Below, in pieces: positions 13,922-21,700 of a stretch of 25,876 nucleotides of DNA. How positions within the stretch are numbered: the stretch's first letter is position 1; every line of letters begins with the position of its first letter. The DNA is taken from NCBI GenBank assembly GCA_030152805.1, contig JASLIG010000064.1, positions 1 through 25,876 of the forward strand, written 5' to 3'. This DNA comes from Solirubrobacterales bacterium. GTDB lineage: Bacteria; Actinomycetota; Thermoleophilia; Solirubrobacterales; 70-9. The notes beneath the pieces were generated by a model. The model did not search any database and was not told where the DNA came from. It saw nothing but the letters and a program-made list of their open reading frames with translations. A program made the position numbers and the translations under genes.

Positions 13922-14788
13922 TCACGGTCGCCTCGGGAACTTCGAGAAGTCCGGCCGCCGCTTCTCCTTGAAGGCCTCGCGGCCCTCGCCCGCCTCCTCG
14001 CTGCCGTAAAAGAGCAGGTTGGTGTCGTGGGCCAGCTGCTGGATCCCGGCGTAGCCGTCCTCGTGGGCGTTGAAGCTGGCCTTGACCAGGCGCAGGGCGA
14101 AGGGCGAGAGCGCGAGCATCTCGCGGCACCAGGCGACCGTCTCCGCTTCGAGGCGGTCGAGGGGCACGACGGCATTGACGAGTCCCATCTCGAGGGCCTC
14201 CTCCGCGTCGTACTGCCGGCAGAGCAACCAGAACTCCTTGGCCTTCTTGGTGCCGACCAGGTCCCGCAGCAACGAGGCGCCGAAGCCGCCGTCCCAGGAG
14301 CCCACCCGCGGCCCGGTCTGGCCGAAGACCGCGTTGTCGGCGGCGATCGTGAGGTCGCAGCAGACGTGCAGGATGTGGCCGCCGCCGATCGCGTAACCGG
14401 CCACCATCGCCACCACCGGCTTCGGCAGCCGCCGCATCTGCACCTGCAGGTCGGTGACGTGGAAGCGGCCGAGGGAGGCACCCTCCGCGACGTACCCGGT
14501 ATCGCCGCGAACCTGCTGGTCGCCACCGGAGCAAAACGCCTTCTCTCCCGTGCCGGCGAGGATCACTACGCCGACCCCGGTGTCCTCGCGAGCCAGCTCC
14601 AGCGCGGCGGAGACCTCGATCAGCGTTTGCGGCCGGAAGGCGTTGAGGACCTGCGGCCGGTCGATCGTGATCTTGGCGATCCCTTCCGCGACCTCGAAGC
14701 GGATGTCGTCGTACTCGGCGGCGCTCCGCCACTCGATTGGCGCGTACAGGTCCGCCTCGGGCGGAGCCTGCTTGTGACGTTGGGGCAT
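13922..14788 (-). CDS. menB: 1,4-dihydroxy-2-naphthoyl-CoA synthase
   Basis: A 288-residue crotonase-fold enzyme that cyclises o-succinylbenzoyl-CoA to 1,4-dihydroxy-2-naphthoyl-CoA. Family marks include KITIDRPQVLNAFRPQTL, the oxyanion and active-site loop FCSGGDQQVRGDTGYV, VAGYAIGGGHILHVCCDLTIAADNAVFGQTGPRVGSWDGGFG (the MenB signature, with the Asp-Gly-Gly loop) and the C-terminal EAFKEKRRPDFSKFPR tail. Length is normal. ATG 14788 is 21 bp from the divergent menE start. TATCGT lies 7 nt upstream and no ribosome binding site is seen. First gene of the minus-strand menB-A-C-D series. Confidence 0.97.
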   Translation of the reverse strand: MPQRHKQAPPEADLYAPIEWRSAAEYDDIRFEVAEGIAKITIDRPQVLNAFRPQTLIEVSAALELAREDTGVGVVILAGTGEKAFCSGGDQQVRGDTGYVAEGASLGRFHVTDLQVQMRRLPKPVVAMVAGYAIGGGHILHVCCDLTIAADNAVFGQTGPRVGSWDGGFGASLLRDLVGTKKAKEFWLLCRQYDAEEALEMGLVNAVVPLDRLEAETVAWCREMLALSPFALRLVKASFNAHEDGYAGIQQLAHDTNLLFYGSEEAGEGREAFKEKRRPDFSKFPRRP

Positions 14789-14795
14789 GATGGGC

Positions 14796-14801
14796 ACGAT
14801 A
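14796..14801 (-). promoter_or_regulatory. TATCGT -10-like hexamer before menB
   Basis: Read on minus, TATCGT ends 7 nt before the menB ATG, in the 21-bp space shared with the divergent menE start. Two genes starting this close leave no room for conventional leaders in both directions. Confidence 0.4.
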
Positions 14802-14809
14802 TCCCGCCG

Positions 14810-16135
14810 ATGAAACTCGACGACTGGTTGGCCCAGAGATCGCAGAGCTGCCCCGAGCGCACCGCCCTGGTCGCGGACGGCTCGGAGGTCACCTACGCCG
14901 AGCTGGAGGCGGAGGCGACCTGGGTCGCTCGCCGTCTCGCCGCCCACGGCGTGCGCCGCGGCTCGATCGCGGCGATGACGATGCACCCGCGCCGCGAGCA
15001 GGTCGTCCTCGTGCACGCGCTGATGAAGGCAGGCGCGGTCCTGCTGCCGCTGGGCACGAGGCTCTCGGCCGAGGAGCGCGCCGCGGTGATCGCCACCGAG
15101 GAGCCGGCGATCGACCTCGACGACGCCGGCGAGCTGACCCAGACCGAGGCCGACTGGCCGCTGCTTGGCGAGCACGACATGGACGAAGTCGCCTGCCGGG
15201 TGATGACCAGCGGCAGCACCGGCGTCCCGGACCCGGTCGGGCTCACCTACGGCAACTTCCTCTGGAGCGCTGTCGGCTCGGCCTTCAACATCGGCGTTGA
15301 GCCCGACGACCGCTGGCTCTGCTGCCTGCCGCTCAGTCACATCTCCGGACTGGGGATCGTGATGCGCTCGGTGATCTACGGTACGGCGGCGGTGATCCAC
15401 GACGGCTTCGACGTCGACCCCGTCGCCGAATCGCTGGAAGGCGACGGCATCACCGTGGTCTCCCTGGTGACGACGATGCTGACGCGCCTGCTCGAGGCGG
15501 GCGCCGATCTCTCTGGGCCGCGCGCGATCCTCGTCGGCGGCGGGCCGGTGCCGGAGGATCCGCTGGAGGAGGCGCTCGGCCGTGGCGCCACGGTCGTGCA
15601 GACCTACGGCCTGACCGAGTCCTGCTCGCAGGTGACGACGCTCGCTCCGGCCGACGCCCGCCGCAAGCTCGGTTCCGCCGGGCGGCCGCTGCTCACAACC
15701 CACCTACGCATCCAGGACGGCGAGATCCTCGTCCAGGGGCCGACCGTCGCCCCGGGTCGCGCCGACGCCGACGGCTGGCTGCACACCGGCGACCTCGGCC
15801 GCATCGACGAGGAGGGCTTCCTCTATGTCGAGGATCGCATCGACGACATGATCGTCAGCGGCGGCGAGAACGTGGTGCCGGCCGAAGTAGAGAAGGTGCT
15901 GCTGCGCCACCCCGAGGTCGCCGACGCTGCCGTCGTCGGCCGCGACGACCCCGAGTGGCAGCAGGCGGTGACCGCGATCGTCGTCCTCCAGGACGGCTCC
16001 GAGGTCAGCCCCGACGAGCTGCGCCGCCACTGCGCCGAGTCGCTGGCCGGCTTCAAGGTGCCGAAGCGGGTCGAGCTGGCGGCGGCGCTGCCGCGCACGC
16101 CCTCGGGCAAGCTGATGCGGCGGGCGCTCCGATAG
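14810..16135 (+). CDS. menE: o-succinylbenzoate-CoA ligase
   Basis: A 441-residue adenylate-forming enzyme that activates o-succinylbenzoate to its CoA thioester, feeding MenB. It has the P-loop-like motif MTSGSTGVPDPVGLTYGN, the A5 motif YGLTESCSQVTT, TGDLGRIDEEGFLYVEDRIDDMIVSGGENVVPAEVE, and the C-terminal A10 lysine in RTPSGKLMRRAL. Length fits MenE (about 400-480), shorter than most acyl-CoA synthetases. Odd point: the Lys normally found in the P-loop (GxPKxV) is Asp here. ATG 14810 is the start that gives MKLDDWLAQRSQSCPERTAL, the family N-terminus. The stop codon is part of the -10-like hexamer of ilvC. Confidence 0.93.
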   Translation: MKLDDWLAQRSQSCPERTALVADGSEVTYAELEAEATWVARRLAAHGVRRGSIAAMTMHPRREQVVLVHALMKAGAVLLPLGTRLSAEERAAVIATEEPAIDLDDAGELTQTEADWPLLGEHDMDEVACRVMTSGSTGVPDPVGLTYGNFLWSAVGSAFNIGVEPDDRWLCCLPLSHISGLGIVMRSVIYGTAAVIHDGFDVDPVAESLEGDGITVVSLVTTMLTRLLEAGADLSGPRAILVGGGPVPEDPLEEALGRGATVVQTYGLTESCSQVTTLAPADARRKLGSAGRPLLTTHLRIQDGEILVQGPTVAPGRADADGWLHTGDLGRIDEEGFLYVEDRIDDMIVSGGENVVPAEVEKVLLRHPEVADAAVVGRDDPEWQQAVTAIVVLQDGSEVSPDELRRHCAESLAGFKVPKRVELAAALPRTPSGKLMRRALR

Positions 16136-16138
16136 CCT
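16133..16138 (+). promoter_or_regulatory. TAGCCT -10-like hexamer before ilvC, overlapping the menE stop
   Basis: TAGCCT begins with the menE TAG stop codon (16133-16135) and is followed by 7 nt and the ilvC ATG. The gap is too short and lacks a Shine-Dalgarno sequence, which supports leaderless ilvC mRNA in addition to possible read-through from menE. Confidence 0.5.
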
Positions 16139-16145
16139 CCGCCGC

Positions 16146-17147
<1,002 letters not shown>

Positions 17148-17159
17148 GCGCCGTGGTGG

Positions 17160-17306
17160 GGCGGACGGCGGTGCCCCTATCTGGGAATTGACACCCCACG
17201 CGCTGCGCGCGTGGGGTGAATGTCGGGCGCGGCTATCGCCGCGCATTCACCAGATTGCATTTCCGCCGCTTCGCGACATTCCCAGATAGGGGCACCGCCG
17301 TCCGCC
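17160..17306. repeat. 29-bp perfect inverted repeat enclosing further hairpins
   Basis: The outer arms 17160-17188 and 17278-17306 are perfect complements over 29 bp (key part GTGCCCCTATCTGGGAAT / ATTCCCAGATAGGGGCAC). Inside are a perfect 12-bp hairpin CACCCCACGCGC/GCGCGTGGGGTG (17192-17203/17207-17218), a 7-bp hairpin GCGCGGC/GCCGCGC (17227-17233/17238-17244), and GAATGTCG (17218-17225) with CGACATTC (17274-17281). GTGGGGTGAATGTCGG (17211-17226) nearly repeats 716-731. Confidence 0.92.
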
Positions 17307-17431
17307 TCTCGATAGTCCTGAATTCCGGCCGAGCCCGAGCAGCTTCCGCTGAAGCTCGGGCGCTCGGCAAACTCGAGCTGGCACAAGCTTCGGGAAGCTT
17401 GGAGCGCTTGGAGCTTGGGTCGTCCCGGCGA

Positions 17432-17585
17432 AGGAGCCTGGTCGGTCTCCAGGCGAATGTCGCCGTAAGGCGGCCGCTGCACCCGTGGTTCGAAGCGCGG
17501 CGTAGCCGCGCTCTCAAATTGTCGCTAAGCGCCCGCAAGGCGGGCGCGTGCGACATCAATTCGACTGGAGACCGACCGGGCTCCT
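17432..17585. repeat. 21-bp inverted repeat enclosing further hairpins
   Basis: The arms at 17432-17452 (containing GGTCGGTCTCCAG) and 17565-17585 (containing CTGGAGACCGACC) pair over 21 bp with one G-T wobble. TGTCGC/GCGACA pairs just inside. Further hairpins include AGCGCGGC/GCCGCGCT near 17494-17512 and the perfect GCGCCCGC/GCGGGCGC (17529-17536/17540-17547). The layered architecture matches the preceding module, but the arm sequences differ. Confidence 0.88.
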
Positions 17586-17599
17586 CCCCGGCCGGAAGC

Positions 17600-18028
17600 T
17601 CAAGCCCCTGGCGGTCCGTCTGCCCCGAACCGCGTCTCGCCCTCCGGCAGTTTGCCGTCCCGCCCGACGTAGCCGTCCTTGCCGCCGACGATCACGTAGA
17701 CGGCCTCCTCGGTGTCGCTGAGGTTGCGCAGCTTGCGTACGGTCGAGGCGTCGACCCAGGCGAGACCGCCGGGCTCGAGCTCGTGGCTGCTGCCGTCGCC
17801 GAACTCGATCGCGATGTGGCCGCGGTGGAGGAAGTACAGCTCCTCCTGCTCGTCGTGGTAGTGGCCCCCGGTCGAGTAGGAGGGCGGCAGCACGATCGCG
17901 TTGACGCCGAACGCGGTCACGCCAAGGCCTTTGCGGATCTTGCGGAATCCGGGGCCCTCGCCCAGGTCGCTGAGATTTGCGACGGCGTAGCCGTCGCCTT
18001 TCGTCACCTGCTCTGTCGTCTCGCTCAT
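17600..18028 (-). CDS. small cupin-domain protein
   Basis: A 142-residue single-domain cupin. The first cupin motif is GGHYHDEQEELYFLHRGHIAIEFGDG, with the His-x-His and Glu metal ligands; the second half is HELEPGGLAWVDASTVRKLRNLSDTEEAVYVIVGG. Such proteins bind a metal and may be oxygenases, isomerases or sensors; nothing here identifies a substrate. I chose ATG 18028 (MSETTEQVTKGDGYAVANL) because a TAAGCT hexamer lies 7 nt upstream and the N-terminus fits. It is convergent with ilvC across the palindrome region and divergent from the DUF4234-like gene. Confidence 0.85.
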   Translation of the reverse strand: MSETTEQVTKGDGYAVANLSDLGEGPGFRKIRKGLGVTAFGVNAIVLPPSYSTGGHYHDEQEELYFLHRGHIAIEFGDGSSHELEPGGLAWVDASTVRKLRNLSDTEEAVYVIVGGKDGYVGRDGKLPEGETRFGADGPPGA

Positions 18029-18035
18029 GGCCGGC

Positions 18036-18041
18036 AGCTTA
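18036..18041 (-). promoter_or_regulatory. TAAGCT -10-like hexamer before the cupin gene
   Basis: Read on minus, TAAGCT ends 7 nt before the ATG at 18028, with no ribosome binding site between. It fits the leaderless pattern seen across the window. Confidence 0.5.
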
Positions 18042-18101
18042 CGTGGCGATCGCCAGCGATGGATCGTCGCCGGCGGGGGATGTCGGATCCGCGGAACCCA
18101 A

Positions 18102-18107
18102 TAGTCT
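18102..18107 (+). promoter_or_regulatory. TAGTCT -10-like hexamer of a conventional leadered promoter
   Basis: TAGTCT lies about 56 nt before the ATG at 18164, and that gene has a GAGGAG ribosome binding site near 18152. It shows that the same hexamer type also drives a leadered mRNA here. Confidence 0.4.
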
Positions 18108-18163
18108 GCGAGCACTTGGCAGGGGTTCCGCCAGTCCACTGAAGCGACGCACGAGGAGAAGCC

Positions 18164-18826
18164 ATGACTTTGGAGACATTTCCGCTGCTCGATCGCGAGT
18201 CTCGGCGGCGGACCGAGACCGACCAGGAGATGAGCTTCGGCCTCTATCTCGTCCTCTCCTTCATCACCTTCGGCATCTACGCGATCTACGCGCACTACAA
18301 GCTGATTCAGCGCGAGCAGGATCACTTCGGCCGCATGGCCCGCTTCAACGAAGACCTCTACAAATTGACCGAGGAGCAGGCCGAGGACACGGGCAGGGCG
18401 GGCGAGGTCGCCGCCGAGCTGACCGAGCTGAGGGGCATGAACGAGGACTTTCAACGCCTTCAGACCGGCAAGGAGAGAAGCCCGGCCCTCTGGACGATCA
18501 TCAGCCTCATCACCCTCGGCCTCGGTTATCTCTACGTGTATTACTTCCTGCATGCGGACCTGATCGAGCACCAGCGCGCGGAGGCCGAGTTCATCGAGAA
18601 GTCTTCGCTGCTGCTCAACAAACTCGGCATCGGCAAGCACCCGATTGCCGTGGAGCAGGTCGTGGGCGGCCGCAGCTACGCTCTCTATCTGCTGGTCTCG
18701 ATCGTCACCTTCGGCCTCTTTGGCATCTACTGGAACTACACGTTCTTCAAGGACGGCAATCAGCATTTCCTCGAGCATCGTCGCTTTGAGGATCAGCTGA
18801 TGAGCATCATCCGCACAGCGGCGTAG
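18164..18826 (+). CDS. membrane protein with three DUF4234-like modules
   Basis: A 220-residue protein with three similar hydrophobic modules: LYLVLSFITFGIYAIYAHYKLIQREQDHF; LWTIISLITLGLGYLYVYYFLHADLIEHQ; LYLLVSIVTFGLFGIYWNYTFFKDGNQHF. Each has the I-T-x-G-I/L-x-x-x-Y pattern of the DUF4234 family followed by a charged helix ending in a similar acidic/His segment. Between modules 1 and 2 there is a long charged, probably coiled-coil region (EDLYKLTEEQAEDTGRAGEVAAELTELRGMNEDFQRLQ). The family has no established function. The start is supported by GAGGAG 6-7 nt upstream. It stands alone between the divergent cupin gene and serC. Confidence 0.75.
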   Translation: MTLETFPLLDRESRRRTETDQEMSFGLYLVLSFITFGIYAIYAHYKLIQREQDHFGRMARFNEDLYKLTEEQAEDTGRAGEVAAELTELRGMNEDFQRLQTGKERSPALWTIISLITLGLGYLYVYYFLHADLIEHQRAEAEFIEKSSLLLNKLGIGKHPIAVEQVVGGRSYALYLLVSIVTFGLFGIYWNYTFFKDGNQHFLEHRRFEDQLMSIIRTAA

Positions 18827-18867
18827 ACGCCGAAGCCGGCCAATCCCGGTCCACCCGCGGCGGTCAA

Positions 18868-18873
18868 TAACCT
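18868..18873 (+). promoter_or_regulatory. TAACCT -10-like hexamer before serC
   Basis: TAACCT is followed by exactly 10 nt and the serC GTG at 18884, the same spacing as for sqdB and ilvB. No ribosome binding site is seen. The spacing supports GTG 18884 over the ATG three codons later. Confidence 0.5.
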
Positions 18874-18883
18874 GTCGCCTCCC

Positions 18884-20017
18884 GTGACCGCGATGACGAC
18901 CGCCCAGATTCCCGCCGAGCTGAAGCCCGCCGACGGACGGTTCGGCTGCGGGCCCTCCAAGGTGCGCCCGGAGGCGCTGGAGAGATTGGCCGAGCGGTCG
19001 GAGCTGATGGGAACGTCGCACCGGCAGAAGCCCGTGCGGGACCTGGTCGGACGGGTGCGCTCCGGGCTCGCCGAGCTCTTCTCGCTGCCCGACGGCTACG
19101 AGGTCGCGCTCGGCAACGGCGGCACGACCGCATTCTGGGACGCCGCCTGCGCCTGGCTCGTGCGCGAGCGCGCCCTCCACCTCAGCTACGGCGAGTTCTC
19201 GCAGAAGTTCGCCAAGGCGACGGCGGGCGCTCCCTTCCTCGGGGCCTCGATCGTCGTCGAGGCCGAGCCCGGCGATGCGCCGGCGCCCGTCGCCGACCCG
19301 GCCGCCGACGCGATCGCCTGGGCTCACAACGAGACCTCGACTGGGGTGATGGTGCCCGTAGTGCGTCCCGCCGGCGACGCGCTCGTCCTCGTCGACGCCA
19401 CCTCCGGGGCGGGTGGGCTGCCGGTCGACGTGAGCGATTCCGACGCCTACTACTTCGCCCCTCAGAAGGCCTTCGGCGCCGACGGCGGCCTCTGGCTGGC
19501 GCTGCTCAGCCCGGCGGCGATCGCGCGGATCGAGGAGCTCGACGGCACCCCCGGTCGCTGGCAGCCAGGCTTCCTCTCGCTGCAGACCGCGCTCGAGAAC
19601 TCGCGCAAGGAGCAGACCTACAACACGCCGGCGCTGGCGACCCTGCTGCTGCTCGCCGACCAGGTCGAGTGGATGCTCGCCGGCGGCGGGCTCGGCTGGT
19701 GCGTCGAGCGCACTTCGGCCTCCTCCGTTCACCTCTACGGCTGGGCCGAGGCGAGCGATTTCGCCGTGCCCTTCGTCGCCGACCCCGCCAAGCGCTCGCT
19801 CGTCGTCGGCACGATCGACTTCGACGATTCGGTCGACGCCGCCGCCGTCGCCGCGACGCTGCGCGCCAACGGGGTCGTCGACGTCGAGCCCTACCGCAAG
19901 CTCGGCCGCAACCAGCTTCGTGTCGGCATGTTCCCGGCGGTCGAGACCGCCGACGTCGAAGCGCTCACCGCCTGCATCGACTGGGTGGTCGAGAACGGCG
20001 ACGGGGTTCGCCGATGA
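18884..20017 (+). CDS. serC: phosphoserine aminotransferase
   Basis: A 377-residue PLP-dependent class V aminotransferase that converts 3-phosphohydroxypyruvate to phosphoserine. It has the SerC N-terminal motif FGCGPSKVRPEALERLAER, the substrate-binding MGTSHRQKPVRDLV, NGGTTAFWDAA, AHNETSTGV, the cofactor region DATSGAGGLPVDVSDSDAYYFAPQKAFG with Lys195 as Schiff-base lysine, and ENSRKEQTYNTPALATL. The length and motifs match the actinobacterial (M. tuberculosis-like) SerC subgroup. The start is GTG. The stop overlaps the serA start by four bases (ATGA), so the serine-pathway enzymes are translationally coupled. Confidence 0.96.
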   Translation: MTAMTTAQIPAELKPADGRFGCGPSKVRPEALERLAERSELMGTSHRQKPVRDLVGRVRSGLAELFSLPDGYEVALGNGGTTAFWDAACAWLVRERALHLSYGEFSQKFAKATAGAPFLGASIVVEAEPGDAPAPVADPAADAIAWAHNETSTGVMVPVVRPAGDALVLVDATSGAGGLPVDVSDSDAYYFAPQKAFGADGGLWLALLSPAAIARIEELDGTPGRWQPGFLSLQTALENSRKEQTYNTPALATLLLLADQVEWMLAGGGLGWCVERTSASSVHLYGWAEASDFAVPFVADPAKRSLVVGTIDFDDSVDAAAVAATLRANGVVDVEPYRKLGRNQLRVGMFPAVETADVEALTACIDWVVENGDGVRR

Positions 20018-21594
20018 AGGTCCTGGTCAAGGAGAAGATCGCCGACTCCGGCGTCGACCTGTTGCGCGAGAACTTCGAGGTCGACCTCGGCCTCGAAATG
20101 TCCGACGAGGAGCTGGCCGGGGCGATCGGCGAGTACGACGCGATCCTGATCCGCTCGGCGACGAAGATGACTCCGGAGCTGATCGAGCGGGCGAGCAGGC
20201 TCAAGGTGATCGGGCGCGCCGGCACCGGCGTCGACAACGTCGACATCCCGGCCGCTACCCGCCGCGGCATCGTGGTAGCAAACGCGCCCGAATCGAACTC
20301 GGTCGCCGCGGCGGAGCACACGATCGCCCTGATGTTGGCGCTCTTCCGCAACGTCCCCCAGGCCCACGGCGCCCTCGTCGACGGGCGCTGGGACCGGGCC
20401 AAGTTCAAGGGCGCCGAGCTCTACGGCAAGACGATCGGGATCGTCGGCTTCGGCCGCATCGGCCAGCTCGTTGCCAAGCGGGCCCGGTCCTTCGAGATGG
20501 ACGTGATCGCCTTCGACAAGTTCGTCTCCACCGAGCGCTTCCGCGAACTCGGCGTCGAGGGCGCCGAGACGCTGGAGGACCTCTTCGCGCGCGCCGACGT
20601 GATCACGGTGCACGTGCCGAAGACGCCGGAGACGGTCGACCTGATCGACGCCGAGGCGATCGCGGCGATGGTTGACGGCGTGCGGATCGTCAACTGCGCC
20701 CGCGGCGAGCTCGTCGACCTCGACGCGCTCGCAGCCGGCCTCGAATCCGGCAAGGTCGGCGGCGCCGCCCTCGACGTCTTCCCCTCGGAGCCCTTCACCG
20801 ACCACCCGATCTTCGCCCGCGCCGACGTGGTCGTGACTCCGCACCTGGGTGCATCGACGGCGGAGGCGCAGGATCGCGCCGGGGTCGTCACAGCCGAACA
20901 GGTCACCGCCGCCCTCACCGGCGCGGTCGTCACCAACGCGGTCAACATCGCCGCCGTGCGTCCCGAGGAGATGGAGGCGCTCTCGCCCTTCGTGCCCCTC
21001 TGCGAAAAGCTCGGCCGCCTGGCCGAGGGGCTGGGCCAGGGCTCGGTCGACCGCGTCGCGGTCGAGTTCCGCGGCAAGCTCGCCAACTACGACACCCGCC
21101 TGCTCGGCATCGCCGTCCTCGTCGGCATCCTCTCCGGCCACACCGAGGAGCCGGTCAACCTCGTCAACGCTCCGCAGATGGCCGAGGAAAGGGGAATCGA
21201 GCTGGTCGAGGCGAAGGAGTCGAGCTCAGATGACTTCACCGAGCTCGTCACCGTGCGCCTCCGCTCCGGCGGCGAAGATGTCGAGGTCGCCGGCACCGGC
21301 GTCGGCCCCCGCAACGAGCCCTATCTGGTCTCGGTCTGGGGCGAGAGCTTCTACCTGCCCTTCGCCGAGCACATTGCCGTCTTCCGCTACGCCGACCGCC
21401 CCGGCATGATCGGCCGGGTCGGCACGATTTTCGGCGAGGAGGGCGTCAACATCGTCTCCGCGGCGGTCGGCGCCGAGGAGGACGGCGAGCGAGCGGTGAT
21501 GGCCCTCACCACCGACGCCGCGGTCAACGAGCAGACGATCGGCAAGATCCTCATGCTCGACGGCTTCTCCGTCGGCCGCTCTGTGGACCTCTGA
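20014..21594 (+). CDS. serA: D-3-phosphoglycerate dehydrogenase (long form with ASB and ACT domains)
   Basis: A 526-residue NAD-dependent enzyme that oxidises 3-phosphoglycerate, the first step of serine synthesis. The N-terminal catalytic domain has IGRAGTGVDNVDIPAATRRGIVVANAPESNS; the Rossmann motif is TIGIVGFGRIGQLVAKRA; the active-site region is VNCARGELVD and the catalytic His is in VTPHLGAST. From about residue 315 follow the allosteric substrate-binding (ASB) domain and a C-terminal ACT domain (about 450-526: IAVFRYADRPGMIGRVGTIFGEEGVNIVSAAVG). This is the M. tuberculosis-type architecture, known in that species for serine inhibition. ATG 20014 overlaps the serC TGA. A copy of the structured two-copy repeat follows its stop. 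Confidence 0.97.
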   Translation: MKVLVKEKIADSGVDLLRENFEVDLGLEMSDEELAGAIGEYDAILIRSATKMTPELIERASRLKVIGRAGTGVDNVDIPAATRRGIVVANAPESNSVAAAEHTIALMLALFRNVPQAHGALVDGRWDRAKFKGAELYGKTIGIVGFGRIGQLVAKRARSFEMDVIAFDKFVSTERFRELGVEGAETLEDLFARADVITVHVPKTPETVDLIDAEAIAAMVDGVRIVNCARGELVDLDALAAGLESGKVGGAALDVFPSEPFTDHPIFARADVVVTPHLGASTAEAQDRAGVVTAEQVTAALTGAVVTNAVNIAAVRPEEMEALSPFVPLCEKLGRLAEGLGQGSVDRVAVEFRGKLANYDTRLLGIAVLVGILSGHTEEPVNLVNAPQMAEERGIELVEAKESSSDDFTELVTVRLRSGGEDVEVAGTGVGPRNEPYLVSVWGESFYLPFAEHIAVFRYADRPGMIGRVGTIFGEEGVNIVSAAVGAEEDGERAVMALTTDAAVNEQTIGKILMLDGFSVGRSVDL

Positions 21595-21607
21595 GCGGCG
21601 CATAGCT

Positions 21608-21655
21608 GCGTCCTCGGTCGCTCGCGTGCGGAGCACGCCACGCTCCCTGCGTCCT
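21608..21655. repeat. structured repeat, copy 2 of 2
   Basis: GCGTCCTCGGTCGC (21608-21621) and GCTCCCTGCGTCCT (21642-21655) flank a hairpin with stem GCGTGC/GCACGC (loop GGA). Copy 1 is at 7451-7499. The flanking blocks are conserved; the central stem sequences are unrelated but both pair. The copy sits 13 nt after the serA stop. Confidence 0.75.
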
Positions 21656-21685
21656 GGCTCTGCTTGCCCAGATGTCCACAGGACA

Positions 21686-21691
21686 TAGTCT
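21686..21691 (+). promoter_or_regulatory. TAGTCT -10-like hexamer before the quinone-oxidoreductase-like gene
   Basis: TAGTCT is followed by 9 nt and the GTG at 21701. TTGCCC at 21663-21668 is 17 bp upstream and could be a -35 element. No ribosome binding site is present. Confidence 0.5.
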
Positions 21692-21700
21692 TAGCGTCAG

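Larger units (their letters stand above)
17148..17599. other. gene-free region of nested inverted repeats between ilvC and the cupin gene
   Basis: This 452-bp stretch separates two convergent genes and contains no credible coding sequence. It holds two large inverted-repeat modules (17160-17306 and 17432-17585). The segment between them (17307-17431) is also rich in hairpins, for example GCCGAGC near 17329 with GCTCGGC near 17363, and AAGCTT-CGGG-AAGCTT near 17385. Function is unknown; bidirectional termination, a structured RNA or a degenerate mobile element are all possible. Confidence 0.75.

Noticed and set aside
17160..17585. Insertion sequence or transposon bounded by the inverted repeats
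   Set aside because: No transposase frame and no convincing target-site duplication can be seen; a non-autonomous element remains possible but unproven.
17600..19732. A 710-residue minus-strand frame covering the cupin gene and part of serC
   Set aside because: Only the last 142 residues (from ATG 18028) look like a real protein. The upstream part is the shadow of the plus-strand DUF4234-like gene and serC.
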